Assembly: GCA_050945915.1 (NCBI GenBank)
Contig: JBMNTV010000079.1
Span: 1-7,062 of the forward strand
DNA: 7,062 nucleotides
From: CALNBC01 sp050945915
Lineage (GTDB): Bacteria; Bacillota; Clostridia; Christensenellales; CALWSW01
Reading direction: 5' to 3'
Part shown: positions 5,425-7,062 of the stretch, one piece after another
How positions within the stretch are numbered: the first letter of the stretch is position 1
Layout: the number at the start of each line of letters is the position of its first letter
Program-made: the position numbers and the translations under genes
Notes under the pieces: generated by a model
What the model saw: the letters and a program-made list of their open reading frames with translations, nothing else
Told to the model about the DNA's origin: nothing
The model's database searches: none

Positions 5425-6233
5425 GGCTTCCGGTTCAGGAGGCGGGTGAAGACCACATGGGCAACACCGCCTTCGTCGTTGCTTCGGGTGACAAAATCCG
5501 CCGCGGCTTTGACCGCTTCGTCTGCGTTGGCCATCGCGATGCCCAGCCCGGCGGACCGGATCATGCCGATATCCACAAGATCGTCCCCGATGGCGACGGT
5601 TTCGGTCATGTCGATCCCCAAATGAGAGGCAAGGCGCGCCATCGCCCGTTCTTTACTGACTTCGTGGGAGGGGTAAAACTCCAAAATATTCGCCCAGGTT
5701 TTGGAAACGCCGCATTCCGGCAGTTCCCGCTTCATGCGCTCCATGCAAGAAGAGACGGCTTCAGCGTCCGGCGGGGTAAAAAGCATCACCTTGCAGCAGT
5801 CGTTGCAGTCGTCCCGCTCGAAATCGACGAGAAAGCCCTGCATGCGGAAGGTGTCTCCATAAAAGGATGTGGAGGCGTTGAACTCCTGCGCATAATAGCT
5901 TCCGTCCTCCCGGACCGCAAGGCAGTCGCAACCGTGCCGCAGGGCGAATTTGGCGCATTCTTTGACCTGCTGCGGGGTCATCAAGTGGCCGAAGAACTTA
6001 AAATCTTCTGCCGCCCGCCAAACAGAGGCGCCGGAACCCGCGATGACATACGGATCGGCAAGGGCGAGTTCCTTGAGGACGCCGGCAACCGCGGCATACG
6101 GCCGGGCAGAGGCGAGGACGACGGTGATTCCCGCATCCTCCGCGGCGCGGACGGCGGCCTTGTCGGTCTCCGCAATCCTGCCGGAGTTGCCCACCAGAGT
6201 TCCGTCAAGATCAAGCACCAGCATTTTGAACAT
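5421..6233 (-). CDS. Cof-type HAD-superfamily phosphatase (HAD-IIB)
   Basis: The 270-residue cytoplasmic protein has the four HAD motifs in order. Motif I is DLDGTL with the nucleophile Asp8 and Asp10. Motif II is Ser42 in LASAR. Motif III is Lys194 in SKERA. Motif IV is GDDLVD (216-221). A C2-type cap lies between about 85 and 185. Cof-type enzymes hydrolyse small phosphate esters such as sugar phosphates, FMN or pyridoxal phosphate; the substrate cannot be read from sequence. Motif IV is slightly unusual because the common GDxxND has Val220 in place of Asn. The cap has a cluster of cysteines (93, 102, 104, 143, 146, 147, 163, 174), including CNDCC. A strong GGAGGA (6243-6238) fixes the ATG. 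The gene follows the permease by 18 bases and overlaps the MerR gene by four. Confidence 0.93.
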   Translation of the reverse strand: MFKMLVLDLDGTLVGNSGRIAETDKAAVRAAEDAGITVVLASARPYAAVAGVLKELALADPYVIAGSGASVWRAAEDFKFFGHLMTPQQVKECAKFALRHGCDCLAVREDGSYYAQEFNASTSFYGDTFRMQGFLVDFERDDCNDCCKVMLFTPPDAEAVSSCMERMKRELPECGVSKTWANILEFYPSHEVSKERAMARLASHLGIDMTETVAIGDDLVDIGMIRSAGLGIAMANADEAVKAAADFVTRSNDEGGVAHVVFTRLLNRKP

Positions 6234-6251
6234 TGTTTCCTCCGATTCGTC

Positions 6252-7001
6252 TCAGGCAAAGGTGTCCACAGCGACTTTGATCAAAAGGAGTGCCAAAACA
6301 CCCAGCATCATCGGCCGGATCACCTTCGCTCCCCGACGGATGGCCAGCCGGGAGCCGACGACCCCGCCGGCGATGCCGAACAGGGCGGCGGGAGCGGCCA
6401 GGGCGTAATCGATCTTGCCGCTGAAGGCAAAGGTCGCGAGGGCGCCGATGTTCGAAGCCAGGTTGGCGAGCTTGGCGGTACCGCTGGACTGCACGGCGTC
6501 AAGCCCCACGAAAGAGGTCAGGCAGATGATCCAGAAAGTGCCGGTTCCGGGGCCGAAAAAGCCGTCGTACGCGCCGAGGGTAAGGCCGAGGATCGCGCAG
6601 GCGGCATACAGGGGAAAGCCGAAAAGCCGCTGTTTTTCCGCAGCGCCGAAATCCTTTTGTGCGATGGTGAAAGCCGCGACGAGCGGCGTGAGTACGATCA
6701 TCAGAATGCCGATGCCCTTGCCGCTGACAAGCAGGGCGAGCCGGGCGCCGAGGGCGGAGCCCGCGACGGAGAAGATGCCACAAACCAGGGCAATGGGAAC
6801 GTGCACCCGGCGGTTTTCGATGTATTGCACCGAAGCAGCCAGGGTGGAAAGAGAAGAGGAGAACTTGTTGCTCCCGAGGGCCGTGTGCGCCGCGACGCCG
6901 GAAGCGTAGTAGGAAGGAAGGGAAATCAGCCCGCCTCCGCCGGCGATGGCGTCGACGAATCCCGCCAGGAAGATCATCGGAAAGAGAAGAAGATTGCCCA
7001 T
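6252..7001 (-). CDS. TSUP-family (TauE/SafE, YfcA-like) membrane permease
   Basis: From the ATG at 7001 the protein has 249 residues and several hydrophobic membrane segments. TSUP proteins are inner-membrane carriers; characterised members move sulfite, sulfonates or other small organic anions. Two halves repeat the same pattern: GFVDAIAGGGG (14-24) then LGSNK in the first, YDGFFGPGTGTF (145-156) then GTAKLANLASNIGAL in the second. The C-terminal GSRLAIRRGAKVIRPMM is very like E. coli YfcA, whose own substrate is not well defined. The start is uncertain. The frame is open to the window edge, with a TTG at 7046 giving 264 residues, but the ATG puts the first membrane segment at the usual distance; its AGGA site is rather far (12 bases). 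It appears to be first among the visible genes of the minus-strand operon, and any promoter lies outside the window. Confidence 0.9.
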   Translation of the reverse strand: MGNLLLFPMIFLAGFVDAIAGGGGLISLPSYYASGVAAHTALGSNKFSSSLSTLAASVQYIENRRVHVPIALVCGIFSVAGSALGARLALLVSGKGIGILMIVLTPLVAAFTIAQKDFGAAEKQRLFGFPLYAACAILGLTLGAYDGFFGPGTGTFWIICLTSFVGLDAVQSSGTAKLANLASNIGALATFAFSGKIDYALAAPAALFGIAGGVVGSRLAIRRGAKVIRPMMLGVLALLLIKVAVDTFA

Positions 7002-7062
7002 GTAACAAATACGTCCTGTCGGCAAAGATTCAAGCAGCGGGAGCAATGCGGCGTCATCCGCT

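Noticed and set aside
4792..5625. Plus-strand open frame of 277 codons spanning the MerR and HAD genes
   Set aside because: It crosses two clearly real minus-strand genes and has no family features.
7044..7046. TTG at 7046 as the permease start
   Set aside because: It has no good ribosome binding site and would add 15 residues ahead of the first membrane segment. The frame is open to the edge, so it is not fully excluded.
1..7062. CRISPR arrays, tRNA or rRNA genes, insertion sequences, prophage or toxin-antitoxin pairs
   Set aside because: No regularly spaced repeats, no cloverleaf, no transposase or integrase and no such small gene pair was seen. The MazG-type gene is the pyrophosphohydrolase, and no MazEF pair is visible beside it.

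Overview
The window looks like a chromosomal segment of a motile, anaerobic, fairly GC-rich member of the Firmicutes, probably class Clostridia. The reasons are the mazG-hup gene pair, strong GGAGG-type ribosome binding sites, a sigma-28 (SigD-like) promoter ahead of a FlxA-like gene, and a lipoprotein flavin reductase of the kind Gram-positive anaerobes place on the outer face of the membrane. No species can be named from the sequence.

Left part, plus strand (1-1932). The window opens inside the 3' end of a MazG-type nucleotide pyrophosphohydrolase gene. After 191 bases holding an extended -10 promoter and a structured leader comes a complete gene for the DNA-bending protein HU, closed by a clear terminator. 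About 300 bases without a gene follow, with a sigma-28 type promoter near the end. Next are two overlapping small genes for helical proteins. The first is FlxA-like and the second is unrecognised; they look like distant versions of the same helix-turn-helix-hairpin design. A strong GC-rich terminator ends this unit and separates it from convergent genes.

Right part, minus strand (7001 down to 1961). Four genes run in the same direction: a YfcA-like TSUP membrane permease, a Cof-type HAD phosphatase, a MerR-family regulator and a large secreted lipoprotein reductase. The first three are tightly packed (18-base gap, then a 4-base ATGA overlap). The reductase has its own leader of 107 bases. Directly after the MerR stop codon lies a promoter with a perfect TTGACA, a 20-base spacer and a near-consensus -10, with an inverted repeat inside the spacer. 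That is the classic layout of a promoter switched by a MerR protein, so the regulator probably controls the reductase gene. Just downstream are two perfect inverted repeats that interleave (A-B-A'-B').

The reductase carries two predicted covalent FMN sites and one FAD domain but no haem motif. It should take electrons from a membrane flavin-based chain and pass them to a small external acceptor. The core catalytic residues of the fumarate/urocanate reductase family are visible, but the positions that set the substrate in fumarate reductase look different. The acceptor is therefore probably not fumarate and is unknown. The most interesting part of the window is this regulator-promoter-reductase unit; the permease and phosphatase may belong to the same substrate-handling module, but that link is inference.
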